Shown: positions 39,937 to 51,900 of the stretch, piece after piece | Position numbering within the stretch: position 1 is the first letter of the stretch | How the letters are laid out: each line of letters begins with the position of its first letter | DNA from: Nematopogon swammerdamellus | Taxonomy: Eukaryota > Arthropoda > Insecta > Lepidoptera > Adelidae | Length of the DNA: 64,000 bases | NCBI GenBank assembly: GCA_946902875.1 | Contig: OX336343.1 | Coordinates: 7,553,754 to 7,617,753 of the forward strand | Direction of reading: 5' to 3' | The notes under the pieces: generated by a model | What the model saw: only the letters and a program-made list of their open reading frames with translations | What the model was told of the DNA's origin: nothing | The model's database searches: none | Position numbers and translations under genes: made by a program

Positions 39937-42900
39937 TGCTACCGAACTGGGTGGCTCTGTCCGAGGTCGCAACCTCAGGCGCAGCCAATTTCACACCCGA
40001 GGAGGTGCCAGTCCGGCTTGGAGGTGGACTAATGTTGCTGGGGAAAGGCTATTAACCCGCGATTTGAAGATCTGTGGATTGTAGGAGTGGGGGAAGATAT
40101 TTCCTGGGAGCCCGTTCCACACCTTTGCAGTGCGGCACAAGAACGATTTAGAGAATCGTGCAGTTCGAAGAACTCTTCTGTCGACTACAAACGGGTGTTC
40201 CGCGAGAGTATGGCGGGTTTGGCGAAGGCGAACAGGAGGAGGAGGGATAAGGGAAGCAAGTTCGTCAGAGCAGCGGCCATAGTAGTACCGATAAAACAGG
40301 CTCAATGACCCAACGATACGTCTGTGCTTTAGAGGTTGAAGGTCCTTTGTGAGTACGGAGTCACCAATGAGGCGAATGGCTCGTCGCTGAATAGAATCCA
40401 AGGCTGAAAGAAGGTACTCAGGGGAACCCTCCCAAAGATGACTGCAATATTCCATCACCGGTCTTACTTGTGCTTTGTAGAGTGTAAGCAGTTGGACCGG
40501 CGTGAAAAATCGCCGACAGCGGTAAAGGACTCCTAATTTTCGAGACGCTAGTTTCGCCTTGGACTCTATGAACGATCGAAACCCAACGTCCCTGGACACC
40601 TCCATACCCAGGACACCCAGACTACCATCGTTGGGGACTTGGCTGCCCTGAAAAGTGGCTTGGAGAGGAAACGGATCAGCCTTAGTAGAGAAGGCACAAG
40701 CTTGCGTCTTGGCTACGTTGAAGTTGACCAAGTTCTTCTTCCCCCAAGAGGATACTTTTTCGAGAACCTGGTCAACCCGAGCAACAGTTTCGCGTCTCGC
40801 GTTTGCTGCTGAGGCCTCTCTACCCTTCCAGTCCTTGATGAACCCTTCGTGCACCGTGCTGTCGTCCGCGTAACAGTGTATTTCGCCGAGCGAGAGCATG
40901 TCGTTGATGAACAATAAAAACAGCGTAGGCGACAGCACGGATCCTTGTGGAACACCAGCATTGATTGAGTAGTCGGCCGAGCAGGCACCATCTAGGGTGA
41001 CAAATATCGACCGGCCACTCAAAAAGCTGGAGATCCAGGTGCACAGTTTTGTAGGGACACCGTAGGCCGGAAGCTTGCTTAAGAGTCCCCGGTGCCAGAC
41101 GCGATCGAATGCTTTGGATATGTCCAGAGCGACCGCCAGCGATTCCCCAAAACCATCGAGCCTTTCAGCCCATAAATGCGTGACGTACGCTAGAAGATCT
41201 CCAGTCGACCTTTGCTTGCGAAAGCCGTATTGTTTGTCGTCGAGGAGTTTAGAGTCTTCTAGGTACGTCAGGAGCGCTGAGTTGACAATACGCTCCATAA
41301 CCTTACTCAAAAGTGAGGTTATCGCAATAGGGCGATAGTTCGATGGGTTCGCTGGGTCCCCCTTCTTGGGGACCGGCTGGACCGAAGCTCTCTTCCAGCA
41401 AGAAGGCATTGATCCGGAGGAATAGGAGCGTTTGAATAGGCGGGTGAGGACTGGCGCCAATTCCAGAGCACAATTTTTCAAGACGATCGCCGGGACGCCG
41501 TCAGGCCCACTACTCTTCGAAATATCCAACTCACGTAGTGTTTTATGGACGACTCTGGGGTGGAACCTAATATTTGCCATCATACGCCCGCAATGGGGTA
41601 ATGAAGGGGGGTTGGCGCCCAGGTCGTTTGTGTCTGAACCCGAACTGGTGGTCTGGGATTGTTTTTCTTTCCTGGAGGACGTCGTTCACTCTGCTGAGAA
41701 TCACTTTCTCGAATATTTTAGAGAGGACAGGCAAGAGGCTTATTGGTCTGTACGAAGATAAGGCGTTTATAGGTTTACCCGCTTTGTGGATCATGATCAC
41801 TTGCGATACCTTCCACAGGTCCGGAAAGTATGACCGTCTCAGCATAGCGTTAAATAGAGATGTGATGAAGACCAATACCTTCTTTGGGATATTTTTCAAT
41901 ATTTTAGGCGTAATAAGGTCGAAACCAGGTGCTTTTTTGTCATCTAGATGTAACAGGTATCTTTGCACTTCTCTTGGGCTCACTGGCTTGAGGGGGAAAT
42001 CCATTTGGAATGGTTGGTTTAGGACTAGGTCAACGTTCTCGTAGTCTATATCCGTCCCACCTTCATTGGGTTGGAAAACTTTAGCTAGGTGCGCGCCAAA
42101 TGCTTCAGCCTTCTCTTGCGAAGTTCGTGCCCATTTGTCGTTTTCTAGTTTTAGTGGGGGTTTCATCCTTTGTGGTTGATTATATGATTTTGTGAATTTC
42201 CATAGTGAGTAGTCTGTAGCTGCGGTTGCGGTTAGAGATTCGAGCTGGGCTTCAAGGGTCTTGTTCTTGGCATCTTTAATCATTAGTCTCAGTTCCGAAC
42301 TGGACCTATTTAGTGCTGCCTTGTCTAGAGGGTGCCTGCTGTTGTGCCACACTCTTCTAAGTCTCCGTTTCTCACTGATTTTGTCTTTAATTTCTAGAGG
42401 GATATTGTGTTGTTGGCGGAGTTTTTTTCCATGAGTTGTAGGTGTGCTCAGCCAGCATGCTTCTTGGATCAAGTTTGTAATATATTTAGTGGCACTTTCA
42501 ATGTCCTCATCAGTTTTGAGCGGAGTCCTGAGATTAACAGTTTCTTTAAGGAAGGCACTAAAAGAGGCCCAGTCTGTGAGATTGTTAGTTAGTGATTCTT
42601 TCAGTTCTCCAGCTATAACAACAAGCTCGATGGGTAGTGCGAGGGATAGTAGTGAGTTTATCTGTGTAAGTAAATGAAAACACTGAAAGTGCTGGTTGTG
42701 TAACGTGCGAGCTTAACTTATGTAAACAAACAACTGGTGTTGTGTCACTGTTGCCCTATTATTGCATAATGTTTTCCGCAAACTTCAGACCATGCAGCAG
42801 TCATACTTTATTAAAAACTACTTTATTTAAAATTTATACTAATTCATATCCAAAAAACTGTGTTCAGATAATCCCATCTTGTCAGCCTCGGTAGCTCACT

Positions 42901-45900
42901 GGTGCGGTCGGTTGACTGTTAAGCAATGCTGAGCGCGGTCAGTACTTGGATGGGTGACCGCTCGACCGTTGGAGGCTGACCGTGGTTCGGATTCCACGTT
43001 AAACTATAGGTCCCTTCCCTTCTTACCTTACTAGGTGGTAGGGTTTATCCCGGCCGGGTTGGTACAACTGCACTGAGCGAGACGTCGGTCGAAACGGCTA
43101 TGTCAATAGTTCGTATTTGCCGTCCAGTTCAGTGTAGCCTACCTAGTTCACCCGGTGTTATGGGCTGACATCACGGATGTTGTAGGCGATGTAGACAACG
43201 GTGTCAATTTCCATAAAAAAAAATAATGTTACCTCATTTATCTTTTGTGTTAATACAATATTATCTTGTAATTGTTTGCTTGTAATGCTTGGTTCCCAAC
43301 TCAGCAGGCTTTACTGCCTATGTAATTTGTGTTATAGTGAAAACACAACCGGCATGTAGCCAGCATAGTGAGCCCACTGCTTTTGTCAAATCATGCAGGG
43401 CCTTTTCCACTTGACCTCGACGCGCTCAAAATGTAAACGTGAACTTTTTTTAGTTCCTTCTTGAAATTGTCTTGAAATATTAAAATGATACTATTTTGTT
43501 GTAAAGTGTTAGAGTAGCTAATGGTGCGGCGTTCACCGGCAGGTGGTGTTTACGGAGACGGTGCTGCCGTACAAGGAGCTCCGCGGGCGAGTCTTCTCCG
43601 AGAAGCAGTTCGAGCGACAATTCAAGATAGCCTTCTGCAGCGACGACATCCGGGACGCCTACGAACGGCTTCTCGAGCACCGGTGCATGGTATATAGTGT
43701 CTAATATATTTATTTTATATCACATCAAAACCAAATCAAAGAACAGAACAAATTAATAAACACAACTTATAAATAAAAGATTTCCTCTATAGGGGCTATT
43801 AGAGTCAGCCTCAATAGCTCAGTGGTGCAGACAGTCAACTGTCACTATTGAATGTTAAGCAACGCTGGGTGCGGTCAGTACTTGGATGGGTGACCGCTGT
43901 CCGTTGGAGGCTGACCGAGGTTCGGATTCCTCGTAAAACTGTAGGTCCCTTCCCTCCTAATCTTACTTGGTGGTAGGGTTTAACCCGCCCGGGTTGGTAC
44001 CACCGCACTGAATGAAACGTCGGTCAAAACGGCTATGTAAAATAGTTTGTGTTTTCCGACCAGTTCAGTGTAGCCGGCACGATCAAAGGGGGAAGCACTG
44101 GCATGGCACCTAGTTCACCCGGTGTTATGGGCTGGCATCACGGACGTTGTAGGTGATGTAGTCAACGGTGTCAGTTTCCATAAAAAAAAAAAAAATTGTC
44201 CCTAGGACGGACGCAGCATCCCCCCTCTGAATGGCGATAGAAACACGCTGACGGAAAAATATATTAATTTATTATTTCTTATAAATTATATAAGGTCTTT
44301 CATTAGTAGGTAACTTTACGCTACGGGGTGTGTGTGTATCAGATACTGATCACGCTCCCATACCCATTTTTTTTTTAGATATCAAATACCTACCCATCCT
44401 ACTAAAATAATAGTTTATTGAAAAATTATTTCATAGCATGGGTAGGTATTTGATATCGTAAAAAAAAATGGGTATGGGAACGTGATCAGTATCTGATACA
44501 CATACACCACTTAGCGTAAAGTTACCTACTAATGAAAGACCTTATAATAATAATATTAAATAGCAGGCTCAGCTATATTTTCCTCTAGGCCAGTATAGCC
44601 AGCAATGCAAAGGAAGTATCTGGTATGGCACCTTATTGCATAGATACCAGCAGCGGGAGCACAAATGCGTCGATAGCCTATATCAATCGATAAACATCTA
44701 TTTGCTTCGTTCAACGAAGTAGCATAGAAGAAGACGAATAGATGTTTATCGATCGATATAGGCTTATCGACGCATTTGTGCTCCCGCTGCTGATGCAATT
44801 GAGCAATTTGCAAACTTATTATGTTTCTACTTTATCATGAATAGAGGGTGCCTTTACTGGTGAAAATAGAGTGAGAGGCGTGAATAGGCACCTGTCAGGC
44901 CGGCATGGCATTCGCAACCCCCGCATGCGACTGAATGTCCATGGGCGTCGTTAGACACCTCAGTGGCTCAGGGCCACATGCGACGCATTATTGAACAAAT
45001 TTTTTTTACAGATTATTAAAATGAGTTCTGTACTCAGTTTGGTGACTGAGTTTTGTTTAATGTTAACTAACATGGGTGGCTGTGCCGAGGGAGCAATGAT
45101 GCAGTCGACAGAGCCAAAAACACGTCTCCTCGCGAAACCACGCTCAGAGAACATGCCAACAGATTTGCAGACTGTTGCTAAGTTACCAGACACAGTGTAT
45201 ATCAGTAGAGGGTTGTTGGGCAGGTGTGTGACAAGGTGCCTCCGTTCCGCTCCTTCAACCAGCTGAGCGACCACGTGCGCCAGCAACACGAGCGGTTCTT
45301 CTGTAACTTACCAGACACAGTGTATATCAGTAGAGGGTTGTTGTGCAGGTGTGTGACAAGGTGCCTCCGTTCCGCTCCTTCAACCAGCTGAGCGACCACG
45401 TGCGCCAGCAACACGAGCGGTTCTTCTGTAACTTACCAGACACAGTGTATATCAGTAGAGGGTTGTTGTGCAGGTGTGTGACAAGGTGCCTCCGTTCCGC
45501 TCCTTCAACCAGCTGAGCGACCACGTGCGCCAGCAACACGAGCGGTTCTTCTGTAACTTACCAGACACAGTGTATATCAGTAGAGGGTTGTTGTGCAGGT
45601 GTGTGACAAGGTGCCTCCGTTCCGCTCCTTCAACCAGCTGAGCGACCACGTGCGCCAGCAACACGAGCGGTTCTTCTGTAACTTACCAGACACAGTGTAT
45701 ATCAGTAGAGGGTTGTTGTGCAGGTGTGTGACAAGGTGCCTCCGTTCCGCTCCTTCAACCAGCTGAGCGACCACGTGCGCCAGCAACACTAGCGGTTCTT
45801 CTGTACCTTACCAGACACAGTGTATATCAGTAGAGGGTTGTTGTGCAGGTGTGTGACAAGGTGCCTCCGTTCCGCTCCTTCAACCAGCTGAGTGACCACG

Positions 45901-48900
45901 TGCGCCAGCAACACGAGCGGTTCTTCTGTAACTTATGCGTTAAACACTTAAAGGTACATAAACAATACTTTCTTACTAAACATACCTTCATATCACGCTA
46001 CAGCGTACTGTGTGGGGTCGGTAATTAATAAGAATACTCCCACTGCATCTCTCCCCGTGCATGTCGTAAAAGGCGACTAAGGGATAAGCGGCCTGCAGAC
46101 ACCCGGTCGACTTGTGGCTTTCATGGAAGACATAGGCTGGCTGGGGTAGCTGGAGACTGTGGGGTTTTGCACGAAGGTCCCCAACCAAGCGGGATTAGTG
46201 TGCAGGCCTAGAGCCAACCCCAAACCAAAACAACAACAACAACAACATCACGCTACAGCATTTTACCCGTTATCGGGATACATCCCGATAATGAGTGCAA
46301 ACAGAGTAATCAGTGTTGTGCTGCAAGAACTCGGGTGAATATAGGAACTTGGGCACAACATCTACCTACAGCAACATCTACCCTCAGTATTGACAAGTCT
46401 ACCAGCAAGTACATATCAAGTATCTTACTTCACACTACATCATTTTCTTCTATCTTCTCTCTCAAGTTTCGTACACGAAATAAGGTAAAGTAAAGTCTTG
46501 TCTATTCAGTGTGTATATAATGTAGGTACAGGTGTTTCTGACTATGGGCATCACATTTAACGGAGTGATATATTTATAATAATTATGGATATATTATTAA
46601 AAGCCAACCATATATTATTTTGTAACGTACATGGATATAGAGAACAAGCTTTGCTTTGAACATGCAAGCTTAATGGCTTAAGTGTGTTTTTTTTTCGTTA
46701 TCTATCATTTTGGTTCTTGTTTTTAATGTATGTTTGTTTATGTGGTGAAAGATAATGCAAAGAGGAATGAAACTAGTTACTAGGTGGTAGGGTTTATCCC
46801 GGTCGGGTTGATACCACCGCACTGAATGAAACATCGGTCCAAACGGCTCTATGTAAATAGTTTGGGTTTTCGGTCCAGTTCAGTGTAGCCGTCATGAAAT
46901 GAAGGGAAGCACTGACATGGCATCTAGTTCACCCGGTGTTATGGACTGACATCACGGATGTTGTAGGTGGTGTAGCCAACCGTGTCAGTTTCCATAAAAA
47001 AAACGGTATTTGTCGTGATTCATGATTGTCACATAAAATTAAAATTTATTTATTGTTTTAGATATTCACTATTGAGAGAAAATGTTACACGAGATCAGAT
47101 CTGGCGCAACACCGACGGAAAGGAGACATCGACGACACCTCGCACCGGTGAGTCTGCACTTTTTGAACACTGTCATTGTGGTAGAACTGTCGACGACAAC
47201 ATTCAAGCACAACAAACATCATGGAAGAAATAAATAATAATAGCGTTTGTTCTAAGTTGATCATGTTTCAATTCCTCCTACATATTGGTCCCTTTTTTCG
47301 CAATTTTGCGACGACACCCTAAAATGGGCAAGATCATGTGGATTTTAATAGTGGCTGAACCAAAGTTGTCCAGTTTCAGAACCGTAACGCCCAGAGTAAA
47401 ATTAGCTATTTATAAAAACTATATTTATAAAAGTAAGAGCGTTGTTCACACGCAAACAGTTCTGTAGCTGTAGCTGTAGCCCGTGTGACGTTTTTACGGT
47501 CAGAAGAAATCAATTTCTCTATAACTGTTTAAGATGCAAAACTTCAAATAGTGTTCATATCTTATGCCTTAACCCTAGAGTCGGCACTCTATGAGCATTA
47601 TGCCGCCCTCGGCGAAATATCACTATTATTTTGTCAACTATTCAAAGGTCAAACTTTCCAGTACCTTCCTCCCCTCTCTTCAGGTATCTTAATTGTAAGT
47701 TTATGCTCGATCAGTGCACGAACGGCTGTGTGATGATAGTTTTGTCACTACCGGGTATCGCGCGGGCGGTAATTTGCTCACTGCATGCTGAAGACTTTCC
47801 TCGAAATAGTAAGTCCCTAATTGGTACTTTCTCAAAGAAAGTAAGTCACAAAGGGTGTAAGTCCCTGAAGGTGAGGCAGAGCTGTGTGCAGTTGAACGAT
47901 ATACTTTCTCCAAAACGTTAACAAAAGTTATTCACAAAGTGCTAGGCCGGAAGCCGAGTTTAATTCCGGTAATCGAAGGCCAAGCCGAGTTCAAGTTAAT
48001 ACATATTTTCTCAAAGGTTAGCGTGGGTGAGGGTGAAAGCGTTCAGTTCAAAGATATATTCAATGGAAAACAGTAAACTACTGAGGGCGAGGCCGATGGT
48101 CAACTCGCATTCAGTTAAACAATATACTTTCTCACTGTCAGTTAGTATGACGACTAAGGCCCAGATGCCTTCAGGTATATCTGTCTCATTTCTCTCTAAC
48201 TGTGGAGGTGTGACAGGTAACTTATAAAGGTATAATATGTGAATGTGAGTGTTGATTGACAGAGGACACCCGCTGTGCCAGTTCTGCGAGGAGCGCTACA
48301 TGGACACGGACGAGCTGTACCGGCACCTGCGCAAGGAGCACCTCTACTGCCACCTGTGCGACGCGGACGGACGCAACCAGTACTACCCCTCCCACCGCGC
48401 TCTCGCCAACCACTTCCGCGCGGACCACTTCCTCTGCGAGGAGGGCGAGTGCGCTGGCGACCACCTCACCTCCGTCTTCCGCACCGACATCGACCTCAAG
48501 GGTCAGTTACTCGACACACTGTACTAGCACCACACTCTACCCACAATCTGTCTATGCACTAATAATATAGCTTCAGTCAATTGCCCTACAACACTGACCA
48601 CCTCACCTTGGTCAGCCTCGGTGGCTCAGTGGTGCTAAGCAACTGCGTACGCTCGTCGAAATCTGAGCGCACCGGGCGCTGTTGCACTTTAGATGGGTGA
48701 CCGTTCGACATAAAACCATAGGCCCCTTCCTTTACTAGGGCTATAAAAAAAAAGTATTTTCCGTCCGGTCCAGTGTTGCCGATGCAACCAAAGTGAAGTA
48801 CTAAAATGTTAGCTAGTTCACCGCGTTGTGATGGGCTGACGTCACATGTGTAGTATAGCTGACGTAGCCAATCATGACAGCTTCCATCAACAATAATCAC

Positions 48901-51900
48901 CTTCAGCAAAGTAGGTATATTAGTACACTACATCTACGAAGCGGCAAGTGCTCAAGGCATGTCAAGACAGTTACGTACTGCACGACTTGGTGGAATCTTA
49001 CACTTACATGTGTTCTTGAATAATTATCTCTGTTGCAGAAGGCAGACTTATTGCAGAATACAACAAATGATCTACACAACAACCTTTAGCGTAGCACCTC
49101 TGAGTGATGAATATATTATGTACATAATTTTTGAAAAATGTGTGCGTTGACCTCTTCACTTAATATCATGGCAGTGCCTTAAGTCTGACGTCGGCTGTAT
49201 ATAGTGTGAGAGTGAAGGAGCTCTTGTGTTGTACTATAGTCCGGCCGCTGAGAGAATGCGTTCCTGACGTCTGTTAGTAGGTCGTTTCATAACTCATTTT
49301 ACAAGTTTTTATTACTCACTCCTGCAACTGCATGAACTAAGGTAATTATGAGCATGTTCTACTGTTTATACGGTTTCGTACTTTTTAGGAAATCCAGACT
49401 GGCATCGCTGTTACCAACTGACAGACGTCAGGAATGCATTCTCTCAGCGGCCGGACTTTAGTAGTGAAGGTGTGGTGAGAGTGTGTGTGTGTGTGTGTTT
49501 CAGCGCACAAGGCGCTGGTTCACGGGCGGGGGCTGGCGCGCGCGGCGTCGCGGCAGGCGCGCACACTCGAGCTGCAGTTCAACATCACCCCGCATCAGTT
49601 CAGCGGCCGTCCGGCTAGGTATGTGCACCGCAATCCCACATATTCCTCTACTACAATCTTGTACAAATGCTGTCAATACTATGACTAGACTTCATTGTTT
49701 ATTTTGAATTATTGATTGAACTATAAATAGTACAAGCTCGACATTCCAATTCATTGTTATTAGCTCTCAACATGAGCTCAGTACACAGATCTATAATCGG
49801 ACATTGAGAGTGATCGATCGCCCATTCTATAATCCGGCCTAGGCATATGGTGTGGGTGTCGCTCGAACTTTGTCCTCGGGCTCTATGATACCTAAACATA
49901 ATAGTGATCTCCAATCACCCAAAGGTCACAGGACTAATTATATACATAGGTGATATCGACGAAGGATATCATGAACAAAGAAGAGGTTTCTTTTTAGTTT
50001 GCTAAATTAAACTTAAATACTTTCCCACCTATTAAATATGCTTACCTACCTTGAGTTCCATGCCATGAAATTTTGGCCCGTGGGTTCCCGCACAAATTCG
50101 AATATTTCGTAAGGTAATGAATTTAGATCAATAAAGTCTGTTCACACTTATTTATAATGAAATTACGCATGCAATCATACCAAACACTTGAGGATTCACT
50201 TAGAAAGGGACAATCCGGTTGTAGAGCCGTCGTCCCTGTAGCACGAACTCGCACTTCTCTATGAGTCTCACATCTCTATAACTGGATTTTCTTTTTCTAA
50301 AGCTCGATGTTCATAATTTACTGCCGGGCACTGTACGTATGTTATTTTGCCAAAAGAGTGCTTTTTTGTGCTCATTCAGTAATCTGCCCTTTCCATTAGT
50401 CCGGCATAGGGATAATTTGAATGGTTTCAGGTAGGAATGCAATGATTATTGATTTCGCGATCACGATGCGATTAAGATTATTAGAATTGATAATCGTGAT
50501 TACAATTTTATTGCGATTACGATTATCTCCGAAAATTTTATGCTTTTATGTGACAGTTTATATACAACTGTTCCATGACGTTGTATTGTATAATATACAG
50601 GCATAGGTAAATAAGGTATTTACTCCCAACTTTCAATATTTCAAATAAAACCAATGATAACAATGGTACAGTGGCGGTTATCCAGGTGAAGCAAGTGAAG
50701 CACCGCCTCACTTAATTATCTTGAAGGTAAAGAAAAAAAATATTTCAAAATACCATGAAAGAAAATTTAAAAAAAGTCCATCCAAACTGATCAGAGAACA
50801 ATAGAGACCAAAAAAGCGAACGGCGCACGGCGGCGCGGAGGCGAGCCGGCGGTGCGGCGCGGGGAGGTGGTGCGAGAGGGGTGCTTAGAGGCGACGAACG
50901 AAATACTTCAGCTCTGCGCCAAAGATGTGTTAGTGCATACAATACACATGTACTTGTCCACGCGCGTGTGTTGGCGCAAATGCCGACAGCACCATACAGC
51001 ACAGCGCATAATTTGAAAAAGTACCAGGGACACAGCCGTGACAAGGAGCCGCACGCGCGGGAAAAATCATTGCATGACATTTGTGCACAGTTGGTGAGAC
51101 GCCGGACACATCCAGCTCATATCGCTTCACCTCGTAGTACCAAAGTTTGACCTTGAATTCGTTGCATTTACCTAGCAATTGAGGCGCTGATAAATCCTGC
51201 TGCATGAACGATTACGTCGCGTCGTCGCTGCGCTCGCCTAGACGGGCGGCGAGCGCTCTGTGTTCCCTTGAAGTACCAGGGTATAATCAGTAGATAAGAG
51301 TCTCAGTAAATAACATAACATGTCATACAGCACAGCGCATAATTTGAAAAAGTACCAGGGACACAGCTATGACAAGGAGCCGCACGCGCGGGAAAAAACA
51401 TTGCATGAAATTGTGCACAGTTGGTGAGACGCCGGCCGGACACATCCGGCTCATATCGCTTTGAATTCGTGGCATGTACCTAGCAATTGAGGCGCTAATA
51501 AATAAATCCTGCTGCATAAGAACGATTACGTCGTCGCTGCGCTCGCCTAGACGAGCGGCGAGCGCTCATGAAGCTCATGAAGTACCAGGGTACAATCGGT
51601 AGATAAGAGTCTCAGTAAATAACTAAACATGTCACACAATATTTTTTCCCGCGCACAGCTCCCCACCACGGCCAACCCTACCAAAAAGGTAACGATTTTG
51701 TGGTCCGATTGATGTTGAAGTACCAGGGTAGAATCGGTAGATACGTAAGAGTCTCTGTAAATAACATAACATGTCACATAATATTTCTTCCCGCGCACAC
51801 AGCTTCCACGGCCTCTCTCGGCTGATCTCCTGGCACCTTTTCAAATTATGTGCAAAATTCTATCATAGGAATATCAAAGATACGCTGCGCTCCTTTATTA

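Larger units (their letters stand above)
38725..42622 (-). mobile_element. Jockey-like LINE, 5'-truncated, with 25-bp target duplication and a nested LINE
   Basis: A 25-base target duplication (AAGCTCGATGGGTAGTGCGA plus GGGAT) occurs at 38700-38724 and 42623-42647. On the minus strand the element starts within ORF2, runs through reverse transcriptase and ends in T/A-rich tail sequence. A second LINE (39898-41625) interrupts it between the QFGFRHK and STIEQVH motifs. Jockey-type features are QFGFRHK, GVPQGSVLGPVLY and FADDTAVLA. Confidence 0.85.

Noticed and set aside
43854..43897. A 5S rRNA gene
   Set aside because: Only about 44 bases match 5S rRNA, and they are embedded in a tRNA-like SINE head with a poly(A) body. 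Several dispersed decayed copies exist.
45202..45789. Series of repeated 70-codon minus-strand frames
   Set aside because: They are antisense readings across the 125-bp tandem units and their joints. The plus strand carries the real exon.
50745..51205. Overlapping frames on both strands in the GC-rich part of the inner hAT element
   Set aside because: They lie in decayed duplicated transposon sequence and differ between the duplicated blocks.
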